Assembly: GCF_937873615.1 (NCBI RefSeq)
Contig: NZ_CALMYP010000004.1
Span: 62,001 to 126,000, forward strand
Source: an uncultured Paracoccus sp.
Lineage (GTDB): Bacteria > Pseudomonadota > Alphaproteobacteria > Rhodobacterales > Rhodobacteraceae
Length of the DNA stretch: 64,000 nt
Direction: 5' to 3'
Below, piece after piece: positions 49,428 to 58,570 of this stretch (within the stretch, counting starts at the first letter, position 1; each line of letters starts with the position of its first letter). The notes below the pieces were generated by a model. It saw only the letters and a list, made by a program, of their open reading frames with translations, ran no database searches and had not been told where the DNA came from. Both the position numbers and the translations under genes were made by a program.

Positions 49428-51334
49428 AACCCTTGGACCTTATCACGATCGGGCGTTCCAGCGTTGATCTGTATGGCGACCAGATTGGCGGTCGGTTGGA
49501 GGACATGGGGTCGTTCAGCAAGTATATCGGCGGGTCTCCGACGAACATTGCCTGCGGGACGGCTCGGCTTGGGTTGCGGTCGGCGGTGATTACGGGTGTC
49601 GGCGACGAGCATATGGGTCGCTTCATCCGCGAGCAGCTTTTGCGCGAGGGGGTGGATGTCCGGGGGGTGAAGACGGACCCGGAGCGGCTGACGGCGCTGG
49701 TTCTGCTGGGGATTCGCGACGAGGACAGTTTCCCGCTGATCTTCTATCGCGAGAATTGCGCCGATATGGGGCTGACCGAGGAGGATATCGACGAGGGCTT
49801 CATTGCCGAGGCGCGCAGCGTGCTGGCGACGGGGACGCATCTCAGCCACTCCCGGACGCGGGCGGCGGTGTTGAAGGCGCTGGAACTGGCGCGGAAGCAC
49901 GGGGCGAAGACGGCGCTCGATATCGACTACCGACCGAACCTCTGGGGCGTGGCCGGGCATGGCGAGGGCGAAAGCCGCTTCGTCGAAAGCGCCAAGGTCA
50001 CGGCGGAACTGCAGGCGACGCTGCATCTGTTCGATCTGATCGTCGGGACCGAGGAAGAGTTTCATATCGCCGGGGGCACCACCGACACGGTTCAGGCGCT
50101 GCGCAATGTGCGGGCGGTCTCGGGGGCAACGCTGGTCTGCAAGCGGGGGGCCAAGGGGGCGGTGGCCTTTGAAGGCGCGATCCCGGACAGTCTGGATGAC
50201 GGCGAGAGCGGGCCGGGCTTCCCGATTGAGGTGTTCAATGTGCTGGGCGCGGGCGACGGGTTCTTCTCGGGGCTGATGAAGGGCTGGCTGGATGGGGCGG
50301 ATTGGCCCACGGCGCTGGCCTACGCCAATGCCTGCGGGGCTTTTGCCGTCAGCCGGCATGGTTGCACGCCGGCCTATCCCTCTCTGGCCGAACTGGAATT
50401 TTTCCTCAAGCGCGGGGTCAAGCGCCCGGATCTGAGGAACGATGCGGAACTGGAGCAGATCCACTGGGCCACCAACCGGCAGGGCCGCATGGGCGGCGAC
50501 TGGTCGACGATGCGGGTTTTCGCCTTCGATCACCGGATGCAGTTGGAGGAGATGGCGGGCTATACGCCCGAGAAGGGCGGGGCGTTCAAAGAGCTTTGTC
50601 TGACTGCCGCGCGGCAGGTGGCGGATGGGCGGAACGGCTATGGCATCCTCTGCGACAACCGGATCGGGCGGGCGGCGCTGCATGCGGCCAGCGGCTCGGG
50701 CCTGTGGATCGGGCGGCCCTGCGAATGGCCGGGCTCGCGGCCCCTGACGCTGGAGCCGGAACTGGGCGCGGATTGCGGCGGGCTGCAATCCTGGGCGCGT
50801 GAGGATGTGGTAAAAGTGCTGTGCTTCTGCCATCCCGATGACGATGCTTTGATGCGGGCGGATCAGGAGGCGACGGTCAAGCGCCTGTTCGAGGCCGCGC
50901 GGCGCAACGGGCTGGATTTCCTGTTGGAGATCATCCCGTCGAAACTCGGGCCGGTGGACGACATGACCACCGCGACCCTGATCCGGCGCTGGTATGAGAT
51001 CGGGGTTTACCCAGATTGGTGGAAGCTGGAGCCGATGCAGACGGCGGCCGCCTGGGCCAATGCCATCGCCGCCATCGAGGATCACGACAAGCATACGCGC
51101 GGGATCGTGGTTCTGGGGCTGGATGCGCCCGAGGCGGAACTGGCGGCGAGCTTTGCGGTCGCGGCGGCTTTCCCGCTGGTGCGCGGCTTCGCGGTCGGGC
51201 GGACCATCTTCGGCGATGCGGCGCGGGGCTGGATGAAGGGCGAGATGAGCGACGAAGACGCGGTGGCGCTGATGGCGGAACGTTACGCCCGGCTCTGCGG
51301 CATCTGGGATGAGGCGCGGGCGAAGGCGGCGTGA
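49424..51334 (+). CDS. iolC: IolC-DUF2090 fusion: 5-dehydro-2-deoxygluconokinase plus aldolase-like domain
   Basis: 636 residues. Residues 1-325 are a PfkB kinase: ITIGRSSVDLYGDQIGG, FSKYIGGSPTNIACGTARLG, and catalytic NVLGAGDGFFSGLMKGW. From about 345 a DUF2090 domain follows, a TIM barrel resembling class I-type aldolases: RVFAFDHRMQLEEMAG, GILCDNRIGRAALHAASG, FLLEIIPSKLG, DWWKLEPMQT, FAVGRTIFGDAARGW. The fusion can phosphorylate the substrate and may cleave it, which would explain why no iolJ is seen here. Confidence 0.94.
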   Translation: MKPLDLITIGRSSVDLYGDQIGGRLEDMGSFSKYIGGSPTNIACGTARLGLRSAVITGVGDEHMGRFIREQLLREGVDVRGVKTDPERLTALVLLGIRDEDSFPLIFYRENCADMGLTEEDIDEGFIAEARSVLATGTHLSHSRTRAAVLKALELARKHGAKTALDIDYRPNLWGVAGHGEGESRFVESAKVTAELQATLHLFDLIVGTEEEFHIAGGTTDTVQALRNVRAVSGATLVCKRGAKGAVAFEGAIPDSLDDGESGPGFPIEVFNVLGAGDGFFSGLMKGWLDGADWPTALAYANACGAFAVSRHGCTPAYPSLAELEFFLKRGVKRPDLRNDAELEQIHWATNRQGRMGGDWSTMRVFAFDHRMQLEEMAGYTPEKGGAFKELCLTAARQVADGRNGYGILCDNRIGRAALHAASGSGLWIGRPCEWPGSRPLTLEPELGADCGGLQSWAREDVVKVLCFCHPDDDALMRADQEATVKRLFEAARRNGLDFLLEIIPSKLGPVDDMTTATLIRRWYEIGVYPDWWKLEPMQTAAAWANAIAAIEDHDKHTRGIVVLGLDAPEAELAASFAVAAAFPLVRGFAVGRTIFGDAARGWMKGEMSDEDAVALMAERYARLCGIWDEARAKAA

Positions 51335-51342
51335 AGAAGGGT

Positions 51343-51439
51343 GAGGGGCGCTGCCCCTCCTGGCCGTGCCGGCCAGTTCACCCCGAGCTATTTGAACACC
51401 AAAGACGAAAGGGCCGGGGCAGCCCGGCGAGGAGAGGCG
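51343..51439. repeat. Hairpin-rich intergenic element
   Basis: GAGGGGC-GCT-GCCCCTC (51343-51359) is followed by TGGCC-GTGCC-GGCCA (51361-51375) and then by CCCCGAGCTATTTGAACACC. From memory, strings of this kind (GGGGCGCTGCCCC plus a TATTTGAAC block) recur between genes in Rhodobacteraceae. It may attenuate or stabilise the operon mRNA between iolC and iolD. Confidence 0.6.
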
Positions 51440-53275
51440 ATGAGCGGGACGATCCGGTTGACGGCGGCGCAGGCGATGGTGCGCTGGCTGAGCGTGCAGA
51501 TGAATGAGGGCGGCGAGCGCTTCATCGAAGGGGTCTGGGCGATCTTCGGGCATGGCAATGTGGCCGGGATTGGCGAGGCCTTGCACGGGATCGGGGATGC
51601 CCTGCCGACCTGGCGCGGGCAGAACGAGCAGTCCATGGCCCATGCCGCCATTGCCTATGCCAAGGGGCAGGGGCGCAGGCGGGCGCAGGCGGTGACCACT
51701 TCCATCGGGCCGGGCTCGACCAATGTAGTGACGGCGGCGGCCTTGGCGCATGTGAACCGGCTGCCGCTGCTGATTATCGCAGGCGATGTGTTTGCCAACC
51801 GCCGGCCCGACCCGGTGCTGCAGCAGGTCGAGGATTTCGACGATGGCACGGTCAGCGCCAATGACTGTTTCCGGCCCGTGGTGCGTTACTTCGACCGGAT
51901 CACCCGGCCCGAGCATCTGCTGACGGCGCTGCCCCGCGCCATGCGGGTGATGACGGATCCGGCCAGTTGCGGGCCCGCCTGTCTGGCCTTCTGTCAGGAT
52001 GTGCAGGCGGAGGCCCATGACTGGCCGGAAGCCTTCTTCGCGCCGCGCGTCTGGCGCATTCGCCGCCCGGCCCCGGATGCGGCGGAATTGGTGGAAGTTG
52101 CGGGGCTGATCCGGGGCGCGCAGCGCCCGGTGATCGTGGCCGGGGGCGGGGTGATCTATTCCGGGGCCGAGGCGGCCTTGGCGGATTTTGCCACGCGCCA
52201 CAATATCGCGGTGATCGAGACGCAGGCCGGCAAGTCCTCGCTGGCGCAGGCCCATGCGATGAACTTCGGCGCGGCGGGCGTCGATGGCGCGGCTTCGGCG
52301 AATGCGGTGGCGGGCAGGGCCGATCTGGTGATCGGGATCGGGACGCGGCTGCAGGATTTCACCACCGGCTCACGCACGCTGTTTCCGGCGGCAAAACTGG
52401 TCAGCCTGAATGTGCAGCCCTATGACGCGGCGAAGCATGGCGGGGTCTCTCTGGTCGCCGATGCGAAGGTGGGCATCAAGGCGCTGACAGCGGAACTGGG
52501 TGACTGGCGGGCCGGGGGTGCGGATCCGGCGATCCGGGAGGCCTGGCTCAAGGCCGTCGATGCGCATTGTGCGGCTCCCACGGGCAATGAACTCCCGACA
52601 GATGCGCAGGTGATCGGGGCGGTGCAGCGGGCGACGGGCGAAGACGCCATTGCCATGTGCGCGGCCGGGACCATGCCGGGGGCCTTGAAACTGCTCTGGC
52701 AGCCCTCGCAGGGCGGTTATCACATGGAATACGGCTATAGCTGCATGGGTTATGAGGTCGCCGGGGCCATGGGCCTGAAGCTGGCCCGGCCAGACCGCGA
52801 GGTGATCTGCTTCGTCGGCGATGGCAGCTATATGATGGCGAACTCGGAACTGGCGACGGCGGTGATGCGGCGCGTGCCGTTCACCGTGGTTCTGACCGAC
52901 AACCGGGGCTATGGCTGCATCAACCGTCTGCAGGCGGGCACGGGTGGGGCCGCGTTCAACAACATGTACAAGGACAGCAATGTCGAGGTGCAGCCGCAGA
53001 TCGACTTTGTCGCCCATGCGGCCTCCATGGGTGCCCATGCGGTGAAGGCCGAGAGCATCGCCGATCTGGAGGCCGGGATTGCCGCCGCCCGGACCCGCGA
53101 CATCCCGACCGTGATCGTGATCGACACCACGGCCCAGCCCGGCCCCGGCGACGGGCTGGAAGGGGCGGGGCATTTCTGGGACGTGGCCGTGCCGGAAGTG
53201 GGCGAGACCGCAAAGCTGCGCGCCGCCTATGCCGACTACCTGACCAATATCGCGCGACAGGCGCTTGTGAACTGA
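51440..53275 (+). CDS. iolD: IolD, trihydroxycyclohexane-1,2-dione hydrolase (ThDP enzyme)
   Basis: 611 residues from ATG 51440. A three-domain thiamine diphosphate enzyme with catalytic glutamate in [14 protein letters not shown] (about residue 40), the central domain [17 protein letters not shown] and the ThDP-binding [20 protein letters not shown] followed by [10 protein letters not shown]. It opens the inositol-derived ring to 5-deoxyglucuronate. GGAGAGG precedes the start. Confidence 0.95.
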   Translation: MSGTIRLTAAQAMVRWLSVQMNEGGERFIEGVWAIFGHGNVAGIGEALHGIGDALPTWRGQNEQSMAHAAIAYAKGQGRRRAQAVTTSIGPGSTNVVTAAALAHVNRLPLLIIAGDVFANRRPDPVLQQVEDFDDGTVSANDCFRPVVRYFDRITRPEHLLTALPRAMRVMTDPASCGPACLAFCQDVQAEAHDWPEAFFAPRVWRIRRPAPDAAELVEVAGLIRGAQRPVIVAGGGVIYSGAEAALADFATRHNIAVIETQAGKSSLAQAHAMNFGAAGVDGAASANAVAGRADLVIGIGTRLQDFTTGSRTLFPAAKLVSLNVQPYDAAKHGGVSLVADAKVGIKALTAELGDWRAGGADPAIREAWLKAVDAHCAAPTGNELPTDAQVIGAVQRATGEDAIAMCAAGTMPGALKLLWQPSQGGYHMEYGYSCMGYEVAGAMGLKLARPDREVICFVGDGSYMMANSELATAVMRRVPFTVVLTDNRGYGCINRLQAGTGGAAFNNMYKDSNVEVQPQIDFVAHAASMGAHAVKAESIADLEAGIAAARTRDIPTVIVIDTTAQPGPGDGLEGAGHFWDVAVPEVGETAKLRAAYADYLTNIARQALVN

Positions 53276-53282
53276 GGCTGAC

Positions 53283-54191
53283 ATGATCCTTTACGGCACC
53301 AATCCCATCGCCTGGGCCAATGACGACGACCAAAGCATCGGCGCCGATATCCCGACCGAACAGATCCTGCGCGAGGCCGGTCGCGAGATCGGCTTCGACG
53401 GGATCGAGAACGGCCATCGCTGGCCCGACGATCCCGAGGCACTGAAAGCGCTGCTCGGGGGATACGGGCTGCGCTTCATCTCGGGCTGGTATTCGACGGA
53501 ACTGCTGACGCGCAGCGTCGAGGACGAGATCGCCGCCGTGCAGCCGCATCTGGCCAAACTCAAGGCCAATGATTGCAAGGTCTGCATCGCCTGCGAGTGC
53601 TCGAATACCGTGCATGGCAGCCCCGATATTCCGGTCAACGACCGGCCCCGGCTCTCGGCGGCAGAGATGGCCGAATTCGGCGCGAAGATGGAGGCTTTCG
53701 CGGCCTATCTGGCGGGGCAGGGCATCCGGCTTGCCTATCATCACCACATGGGCACGGTGGTCGAATCCCCCGAGGAGATCGACGCCTTCATGGCCGCGAC
53801 CGGCCCGGCCACGCATCTTCTGTTCGATGCCGGTCATTGCACCTTCGGCGGCGGCGACCCGGTGGCGGTGCTGAGAAAACACGCGCCCCGCATCGCCCAT
53901 TTCCACGCCAAGAACATCCGCCGCCCCATAACCGAGCGGGTCCGGGCCGAGAACATGTCCTTCCTGCAGGGCGTCTTGGCCGGGGCCTTTACCGTGCCGG
54001 GCGATCCCGAGGGGGCCATCGATTTCGTGCCCCTGCTGCGCATCCTCGCCGATCACGACTATGACGGCTGGCTGGTGATCGAGGCCGAGCAGGATCCCGC
54101 CGTCAGGAACCCGCTGCAATACCAGTCGCTCGGGCTGAAATCGCTGAAAGCGGCGGCCATCAAGGCCGGGCTGGACCGGGGCGCGGCATGA
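53283..54191 (+). CDS. iolE: IolE, myo-inosose-2 dehydratase
   Basis: 302 residues: [97 protein letters not shown] and [15 protein letters not shown], all typical of IolE and carrying the metal-binding residues. It dehydrates 2-keto-myo-inositol to the dione used by IolD. Only eight bases separate it from iolD. Confidence 0.95.
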   Translation: MILYGTNPIAWANDDDQSIGADIPTEQILREAGREIGFDGIENGHRWPDDPEALKALLGGYGLRFISGWYSTELLTRSVEDEIAAVQPHLAKLKANDCKVCIACECSNTVHGSPDIPVNDRPRLSAAEMAEFGAKMEAFAAYLAGQGIRLAYHHHMGTVVESPEEIDAFMAATGPATHLLFDAGHCTFGGGDPVAVLRKHAPRIAHFHAKNIRRPITERVRAENMSFLQGVLAGAFTVPGDPEGAIDFVPLLRILADHDYDGWLVIEAEQDPAVRNPLQYQSLGLKSLKAAAIKAGLDRGAA

Positions 54192-54400
54192 AGCTTTTCG
54201 ATCTGCAGCAGGAGGTTTACCGGCCGCTCTGGCTCAGGGTGGCGATTACCGTCGCCTGCCTCGGCTGGGCGGCGGTCGAGTTCGCCTCGGGCGCGCCCTT
54301 CTGGGGGGTGCTGTTCGCTGCCATCGGCGCCTATGCCGGACACCAGTTCTTCATCGCCTTCGACCCGAAAGCGCCGGATGAGCGCGACGGAAAGGAATAG
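54188..54400 (+). CDS. Small membrane protein inside the iol operon
   Basis: 70 residues with two hydrophobic segments (about 17-34 and 38-55), starting [20 protein letters not shown]. It overlaps the iolE stop as ATGA and lies four bases before iolB, so it is certainly co-transcribed. No family recognised. A role in inositol metabolism is implied only by position. Confidence 0.75.
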   Translation: MKLFDLQQEVYRPLWLRVAITVACLGWAAVEFASGAPFWGVLFAAIGAYAGHQFFIAFDPKAPDERDGKE

Positions 54401-54404
54401 ACCC

Positions 54405-55199
54405 ATGTCCCATCTGCTGAAAAAACCCTTCGGAGCCCATGGCAAGGTCCATCAGATCACGCCCGAAAGCGCCGGCTGGCGATATGTGGGTTTTTCGCTT
54501 TATCGCCTGCGGGCGGGCGAGGTGGCGGCAGAGGCCACCGGCGGTAATGAGGTCATTCTGGTCATGGTCGAGGGCAAGGCGCGCATTCAGGCAGCCGGTC
54601 AGGACTGGGGCGAGCTTGGGGACCGCATGGATGTCTTCGAGAAGACCCCGCCGCATTGCCTCTATGTCCCGAACGGGCAGGACTGGCAGGCCGAGGCGAC
54701 CACCGATTGCGTGATCGCTGTCTGCGCCGCGCCGGGAATGGGCGGTCATGCGGCCCGCAGGATCGGCCCCGAGGGCATCACCCTGACCCAACGCGGCGAG
54801 GGCAGCAATACCCGCTGGATCAACAATATCGCCATGGAGGCCGAGGATTATGCCGACAGCCTGCTGGTCACCGAAGTCTTCACCCCCGCCGGCAACTGGT
54901 CGAGCTATCCTTCCCACCGCCATGACGAGGACGACTTCCCGCGCATCACCTATCTGGAGGAGACCTATTACCACCGGCTGAACCCCAAGACCGGCTGGGC
55001 GGTGCAACGGGTCTATACCGATGACGGCTCGCTCGACGAGGTGATGGCGGTGAAGGATGGCGACGTGACCTGCGTCCCGCGCGGCCACCACCCCTGCGGT
55101 GCGCCCCATGGGTTCGAGCTTTATTACCTCAACGTCATGGCCGGACCCCGCCGTAACTGGCGCTTCGTCCCGGCACCGGAGGTCGAACATCTGTTCTGA
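54405..55199 (+). CDS. iolB: IolB, 5-deoxyglucuronate isomerase
   Basis: 264 residues from ATG 54405. A bicupin with N-terminal YVGFSLYRLRAGEVAAEATG, and the second-half metal site SSYPSHRHDEDDFPR plus LEETYYHRLNPKTGWAVQRV and PRGHHPCGAPHGFELYYLNV. It isomerises 5-deoxyglucuronate to 5-dehydro-2-deoxygluconate, the IolC substrate. Last gene of the operon. Confidence 0.95.
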   Translation: MSHLLKKPFGAHGKVHQITPESAGWRYVGFSLYRLRAGEVAAEATGGNEVILVMVEGKARIQAAGQDWGELGDRMDVFEKTPPHCLYVPNGQDWQAEATTDCVIAVCAAPGMGGHAARRIGPEGITLTQRGEGSNTRWINNIAMEAEDYADSLLVTEVFTPAGNWSSYPSHRHDEDDFPRITYLEETYYHRLNPKTGWAVQRVYTDDGSLDEVMAVKDGDVTCVPRGHHPCGAPHGFELYYLNVMAGPRRNWRFVPAPEVEHLF

Positions 55200-55228
55200 G
55201 GGAGAACCAGAAGGATCGACCCGCCGTA

Positions 55229-55255
55229 GCCGATCTTGTGAAAGCCGAGATCGGC
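55229..55255. terminator. Hairpin between iolB and the Hint-protein gene
   Basis: GCCGATCT (55229-55236), an 11-base loop and AGATCGGC (55248-55255) form a perfect stem between convergent genes. There is no T-tract directly after it on either strand, so it is a possible but not classical terminator. Confidence 0.4.
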
Positions 55256-55302
55256 CTCCGGCAGGAATTTCTTCAATTTGTGGAGCCCAAGGGCAGGACC
55301 CG

Positions 55303-57537
55303 CTAGGATTCGAAGAACATCTGGCAATTGTCATGATGGCGCGCAGCCAGCCTGTGGGCTTGATGGCCGCCCGCAAATTCTCGGCACTTGAAGGACACAT
55401 AGTCTATGTCCATCAATTCCGGGAACAGCGTAATGATTTCGTGGCGGGCCTTTGCGCTTACCGATTTCAGGGCCTCTGGTCCTGTATACATGCTTTCCGT
55501 GACAGCATTATTGGAGAATACCAATTCATGCTTGTCAAAGAGGATATGAAAATACTGTGTGCTCTTGAGGTCATTGGCAATGGCAATGGCCCCACCATTC
55601 AAAAGATGCTTGGCCGCAATCAGCACTTCATTTCTGTTGAACATGCGCCTGGCAATTTTCGACCTGATCAGGATACGGTGCTGCGGCGAAACAATGAGAT
55701 CGTGCAACGGTATATTGTTTCCCAATGCGCCGGCGGGAATGCGTATTGGTCGAAGATTGTCATTCTCGCGAAGCGTTTCCTCGGAAACATGCGTGGCGCC
55801 AATCCAGCGGATCGGTTGATAGCCACTGTCCATGGTCAGGATCATGTCGCCCTGGTGCAGCGTTTCGATGGGGCGCTCACCATGTTCTGTCATGATCATT
55901 GTGCCACGGGTGAAGCAGGTGACGCGCGTATTGTCGGCTGTCAGGTCCGAACCTGTGACGGAAGCCCCTCCGTTCTGAAGTGTCAGGTCGATCCCGCTGA
56001 TAATGGACGAATAATCCGTGCCGTTGATGATGCCGTCCAGCTTGCCGTCTTCCGCATCCGCCTTGAGCATGTTGAGGTTGCCGCCGAACTCGTCGATGCC
56101 GAGGGCGTTGACCTCGGCCAGGGTGGTGTCGTTATAGAAGCCGGACAGATCGATGTAGTCGTTGTTCGAGGTGTCGCCGTCATCGAGCGCGCCGGTATTG
56201 CCGGTATTGAAGTCCGTTATCGTATCCGCGCCGTCGCCGGCGGCGTAGGAGAACTGGTCGTTTCCGTCCCCGCCGGTGATGCTGTCCGCGCCGGTTCCGC
56301 CGGTAATGCTGTCGTCCTCGGTGCCGCCATCGATCGTATCGGCCCCCATCCCGCCATAAACGGTGTCATTGTCCGCGCCGCCCGAAATCGAATCGTCATG
56401 GCCGGGAATGAGGGCTTCACCGTTGATCGAGATATAGTCGGGATCGGAAGCATCCACCACGTCGGCACCGGTGGGCGAGAGGGTGGTGCCCGGGGGCGGA
56501 ACCGCGCCGATCGGCAGCAGGATCTGCCCGTTCTCATAGCTGACATCGCCGGCGTCGGTGGATGCATCATAGCCGTCGATGGCGCCGCTGCGATCCCGGT
56601 CGACGTCGATGACGATCATCTTGTAGGTAATGCCGTCGCTGCCCAGGAACTCCGTCTCATGGTCGGCAGAGTAACTGTAAAGGACGCCGTTGATTTCGAC
56701 CATCTGATCGCTGTCAGCGGGAGTTTCATCCGTGACATTGTCGCCGCCGAGGCCGGGGTCGTTGTCGACAAAGCGAATATCGACGGGGGCGCCGCTGACT
56801 TCGATTGTCGCCGTCGTTGGGGAGGTTTCCAGATCCCCTGCGGTCATTTCGAAATTGAAATCGCGGACGTATCCCTGAATCACATAGTCCGAGGCATCGG
56901 CAGGAATTTCCTCGACATAGTCGCCATAAATCAGGTCGCCTCCGGCACCCGCTTCGATGGTATCGCCGCCGCCTTCGCCCAGGATGACGTCGTTCTGACC
57001 GGCGCCCTCGTTCACCCCGTCGTTGTCGTCGTCGACATAGCCCGCGCCAATGACCTCTCCGGCGCTGGTTCCGTCCACCTGTCCGGCGAGATCCGACCAA
57101 TAGGGCTCTGACGGAAAATCGCCGACATCGTCATTCACGGACGCGTCGACCTCCAGCACCTGATAGGTGGCATTCGGGTCGAGAACCTGTTCAGACACAT
57201 ATCCCGATGTGCCGCCGCTGACATTGTGAATCTGATAAACGTTGAACGTATTGGTCCCATCGGTCACCTTATAGGCGGCCTCGAATTCGAACGTATCAGA
57301 CTGGTTGCCTGTATTTCCCCAGAACTGCGCGCCGTCGAGGGTTCCCGACAGGTCCTGATCGAAATCTTCGGGCGGGAAATCGCTGGGCCGGGTATCAACC
57401 GTATCCTCGGTGTCGATATCGTCCTTGAACGCCAGCGGATCGGGCGTTCCTGTTACCGTGAATGTATTTCCGACCGAGACCGGAAGCGAACTCAGATCGG
57501 TCGTACTCCAGACCAGCACATCCTTTTGAATGCCCAT
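55303..57537 (-). CDS. RTX-type calcium-binding protein with C-terminal Hint domain
   Basis: 744 residues from ATG 57537 (GGAGGAA six bases upstream). Very acidic, with no signal peptide. Calcium-binding nonapeptide-like repeats appear twice: VILGEGGGDTIEAGAGGDLI near 190 and ISGGADNDTVYGGMGADTID near 400-445. From about residue 560 a Hint (hedgehog/intein-like) domain starts at the cysteine of TCFTRGTMIMTEHG and includes VSPQHRILIRS. Such proteins are typical of Rhodobacteraceae and probably leave by type I secretion. No ABC exporter is nearby. Confidence 0.9.
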   Translation of the reverse strand: MGIQKDVLVWSTTDLSSLPVSVGNTFTVTGTPDPLAFKDDIDTEDTVDTRPSDFPPEDFDQDLSGTLDGAQFWGNTGNQSDTFEFEAAYKVTDGTNTFNVYQIHNVSGGTSGYVSEQVLDPNATYQVLEVDASVNDDVGDFPSEPYWSDLAGQVDGTSAGEVIGAGYVDDDNDGVNEGAGQNDVILGEGGGDTIEAGAGGDLIYGDYVEEIPADASDYVIQGYVRDFNFEMTAGDLETSPTTATIEVSGAPVDIRFVDNDPGLGGDNVTDETPADSDQMVEINGVLYSYSADHETEFLGSDGITYKMIVIDVDRDRSGAIDGYDASTDAGDVSYENGQILLPIGAVPPPGTTLSPTGADVVDASDPDYISINGEALIPGHDDSISGGADNDTVYGGMGADTIDGGTEDDSITGGTGADSITGGDGNDQFSYAAGDGADTITDFNTGNTGALDDGDTSNNDYIDLSGFYNDTTLAEVNALGIDEFGGNLNMLKADAEDGKLDGIINGTDYSSIISGIDLTLQNGGASVTGSDLTADNTRVTCFTRGTMIMTEHGERPIETLHQGDMILTMDSGYQPIRWIGATHVSEETLRENDNLRPIRIPAGALGNNIPLHDLIVSPQHRILIRSKIARRMFNRNEVLIAAKHLLNGGAIAIANDLKSTQYFHILFDKHELVFSNNAVTESMYTGPEALKSVSAKARHEIITLFPELMDIDYVSFKCREFAGGHQAHRLAARHHDNCQMFFES

Positions 57538-58073
57538 TGAAGGTTCCTCCGATAGCAATTTTCGGTCGGGCCAATAGATTATCGTCAGAATGACATTCTA
57601 GATTTGTTTTCGTGAATTCCGGGCTACAATATCCATGGGACATGCTATGGAATTGTAGCCGTTATCGGGGCTGCGAATGGTTCTGGCCCCTTTCCTGTTC
57701 CGGGATCGCGGTTCTGCGAACACCGTCTGCGGGTGATTGACGCGATGGCCCCGAGGGGCGCAGTCTTCTGTTGGCGCAGGGGTGCGAATCGGCATAAGCA
57801 GATACGTGAACAATTGTTCATAAAACGGGAGGGATCATGTTCACCCACGGCATGGAATTCGATCCGGGCGCGGATATCGGCGCTCTGCGCGCGATGGTGC
57901 ATCGCTAGATCTTCACCGTGTATTACCGAAACCAGAAAGTGCTGCGCGAGGTCGGTCTGTTCAAGACCGCCGGGCGGCGGCTGAAAATCGAGGACCGGCG
58001 TGCGCTATGTGCGCCGGCTTGTTCCGGGCGCGCCGGAATGAACCTCGTGCTTTGACTGACGCTGAGTCGCGCA
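57538..58073 (+). pseudogene. Decayed duplicate of the ivd upstream region and start
   Basis: Positions about 57679-57908 match about 58409-58643: the tail of the membrane-protein gene (weakly), a near-identical GATTGACGC-ATGGCCCCGAG block, the palindrome TGAACAATTGTTCA and a 23-codon frame from ATG 57837 whose product MFTHGMEFDPGADIGALRAM differs from the Ivd start at few positions, then stops at TAG 57906. The remaining bases to 58073 hold no recognised gene; 57538-57678 is AT-richer and empty. Confidence 0.75.
57807..57820. promoter_or_regulatory. Palindromic operator candidate, decayed ivd copy
   Basis: TGAACAATTGTTCA is a perfect 14-bp palindrome located 16 bases before the start of the stub. 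The same half-sites occur before the real ivd gene at 58540-58553, showing that the element is part of the duplicated segment. Confidence 0.65.
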
Positions 58074-58469
58074 TTGCCCCCCGCAACCTCCCGATCTGAC
58101 CTGATCACATATTGCCTGGCCTTCGCCGCAGGATGCGTTGCGATGGTGGCTGTCCTGTCGTTGATCGGGGGCGTGGCGCTCACCTGGGCCGATCCGGGCG
58201 ATCCGATGGGGCTGTTCATCCTGCTGATCGGCCCGGTATCGGGTCTGGCGGTGTTCCAACGCCTGTTTCGCCGGACCGGACGATGGAAGGGGATCGGGTT
58301 CTGGCTGGTCGCCCCGCTGGCGATGGCGGCGGTGGTGCTTTTGCTGCGGCCTTTTCTGGCATTGTTCGACCCCGCCGCGATGCCGCTATGGCTTGTTCTG
58401 GTCCTGCCGGTTCTGGCGCTCTTTCTGCTCGGGGTTGCGATCCTTCTGATCTGGTCTGCGGACGATTGA
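58074..58469 (+). CDS. Four-helix membrane protein of unknown function
   Basis: About 131 residues, with four hydrophobic segments (around residues 12-36, 44-62, 74-92 and 102-127) and a basic loop RLFRRTGRWKG between the second and third. The start is uncertain: a TTG at 58074 opens the longest frame, and a later start is possible. It lies between the two copies of the ivd upstream segment and its 3' end is part of the duplication. Confidence 0.6.
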   Translation: MPPATSRSDLITYCLAFAAGCVAMVAVLSLIGGVALTWADPGDPMGLFILLIGPVSGLAVFQRLFRRTGRWKGIGFWLVAPLAMAAVVLLLRPFLALFDPAAMPLWLVLVLPVLALFLLGVAILLIWSADD

Positions 58470-58539
58470 CGCAATGGCCCCGAGGGGCGCAGTCTTCTGT
58501 TGACGCGGCGGGGTCGGATCGCGCATATTCCGGCGTATC

Positions 58540-58553
58540 TGAACAACCGTTCA
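58540..58553. promoter_or_regulatory. Palindromic operator candidate before ivd
   Basis: TGAACAACCGTTCA, two half-sites TGAAC and GTTCA separated by four bases, 17 bases before the ivd start. The shape is typical of TetR-family operators. No regulator gene is present in the window to pair with it. Confidence 0.6.
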
Positions 58554-58570
58554 AATAACAGGAGGGGATC

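Noticed and set aside
49403-52255. Reverse-strand open frame of 950 codons across iolC and iolD
   Set aside because: Antisense of clear PfkB/DUF2090 and ThDP enzymes; composition (His, Arg, Pro-rich) and lack of motifs mark it as a high-GC artefact.
55099-57111. Forward open frame of 670 codons
   Set aside because: Antisense of the RTX/Hint gene; the repeated isoleucine/valine pattern simply mirrors the Asp/Gly codons of the calcium-binding repeats.
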